Below are positions 5,786 through 6,456 of a stretch of 6,456 bases of DNA, piece by piece. Source of the stretch: Pseudomonadota bacterium (GTDB lineage: Bacteria > Pseudomonadota > Alphaproteobacteria > Rhizobiales > Aestuariivirgaceae); assembly GCA_016522385.1 (NCBI GenBank), contig JAEKFU010000483.1:1-6456 (forward strand), read 5' to 3'. The notes beneath the pieces were generated by a model, which worked only from the letters and a program-made list of their open reading frames with translations, ran no database searches and was not told the DNA's origin. The translations under genes and the position numbers were made by a program. The stretch's first letter is position 1, and every line of letters begins with the position of its first letter.

Positions 5786-6456
5786 ATGGACGTCATGCTA
5801 GGGTCAGTGCTCATAGCCAATCGTGGCGAGATTGCCTGCCGAATCGCACGCTCGGCGCGTGGCTTGGGCATGCGCGTAATCGCAGTCTATTCCGAAGCCG
5901 ATGCTGATGCCCTGCATGTGCGCATGGCCGATGAAGCCCATCTGATCGGTCCGGCCGAAGCCGCAAGAAGCTACCTAGATGGCGAGCGTATACTGGAGGT
6001 TGTGGGCGCGAGCGGTGCTGAATGCGTTCATCCCGGTTACGGGTTCTTGTCGGAGAATGCCGAATTCGCCGAAGCGTGTGAGCGGGATGGAGTCGTTTTT
6101 GTCGGGCCGCCGGCAAAAGCGATACGGGCAATGGGGCTGAAGGATGCAGCCAAGGATTTGATGGAAAAGGCCGGCGTTCCCGTCGTACCCGGATATCGGG
6201 GCGACAATCAAGAAGATGGTCACCTTGCTGCAATGGCCGATGAGACCGGGTATCCGGTACTCATTAAGGCGGTCGCCGGCGGTGGTGGTCGCGGCATGCG
6301 CCGTGTTGAAGAAGCCAAACAGTTTGGTGACGCATTGGCGGCATGCCGGCGTGAGGCTGAAGCTGCATTTGGCGATGCTCGTGTGTTGATCGAGCGGTTC
6401 GTTTCAGCGCCGCGCCACATCGAAGTTCAGGTGTTCGCAGACGGTGAGGGGAACTG
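5786..6456 (+). CDS. mccA: Methylcrotonyl-CoA carboxylase, biotin carboxylase (alpha) subunit, truncated by window end
   Basis: The frame runs open from the ATG at 5786 to the right edge, giving 223 complete residues of a protein normally about 650-670 long. It ATP-dependently carboxylates biotin for the beta subunit encoded just upstream. Visible landmarks are the biotin carboxylase N-domain opening VLIANRGEIACRI (8-20), VYSEADADALHVRMADEA (34-51), HPGYGFLSEN (82-91), and the start of the ATP-grasp domain with Lys161 and the GGGGRGM loop (165-171) that closes over ATP. The last readable part, IERFVSAPRHIEVQVFAD, is also canonical. The rest of the ATP-grasp domain and the biotinyl-lysine (MKM) domain lie beyond the window. 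GGTGGA at 5770-5775 supports the start weakly; the ATG at codon 4 (5795) is an alternative start. Propionyl-CoA or geranyl-CoA carboxylase alpha subunits share these motifs, so the assignment depends on the neighbour. Confidence 0.92.
   Translation, partial: MDVMLGSVLIANRGEIACRIARSARGLGMRVIAVYSEADADALHVRMADEAHLIGPAEAARSYLDGERILEVVGASGAECVHPGYGFLSENAEFAEACERDGVVFVGPPAKAIRAMGLKDAAKDLMEKAGVPVVPGYRGDNQEDGHLAAMADETGYPVLIKAVAGGGGRGMRRVEEAKQFGDALAACRREAEAAFGDARVLIERFVSAPRHIEVQVFADGEGN

Noticed and set aside
5811..6420. Minus-strand frames opposite the biotin carboxylase gene
   Set aside because: They are shadows of a strongly conserved plus-strand frame that continues past the window end.

Overview
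The window reads as ordinary chromosomal DNA of an alphaproteobacterium, most likely of the Hyphomicrobiales (Rhizobiales). This rests on moderately high GC, gene families and motif spellings I associate with that group, and an intergenic palindrome with a GGTCAAGCCCG core like the dispersed repeats common in those genomes. No species can be named from the sequence. All six confident genes lie on the plus strand.

Layout. (1) 1-1559: C-terminal part of a YfbK-type von Willebrand factor A (VWA) protein whose 5' end lies outside the window, closed by a strong 12-bp hairpin at 1570-1597. (2) 1560-1974: a 415-base gene-free stretch holding that hairpin and a second, near-perfect 20-bp inverted repeat (1647-1718). 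(3) 1975-3106: a tight two-gene unit of an RraA/HMG-aldolase family protein and a single-domain rhodanese, 4 bases apart. (4) 3107-3460: a mostly empty stretch with at most a 19-codon reading frame. (5) 3461-6456: a glutathione S-transferase with a TTG start, then both subunits of an acyl-CoA carboxylase that best fits 3-methylcrotonyl-CoA carboxylase. The carboxyltransferase (beta) subunit is complete. The biotin carboxylase (alpha) subunit is cut by the right edge.

Function. The clearest biology is leucine/isovalerate catabolism. The two carboxylase subunits convert 3-methylcrotonyl-CoA to 3-methylglutaconyl-CoA. The glutathione S-transferase sits 17 bases upstream of the beta subunit and may be co-transcribed. 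An isovaleryl-CoA dehydrogenase gene, which often holds that place, is not in the window. The RraA-family protein carries the D-x20-R-D metal/substrate motif of class II pyruvate aldolases, so an enzymatic role is more likely than control of RNase E. Its rhodanese partner has an intact active-site loop.

I found no CRISPR array, transposase, tRNA, rRNA, phage gene or defence-type operon. I see no strong sign of a previously undescribed system. The most notable unexplained items are the inverted-repeat element, the RraA-rhodanese pairing and the GST placed with the carboxylase.
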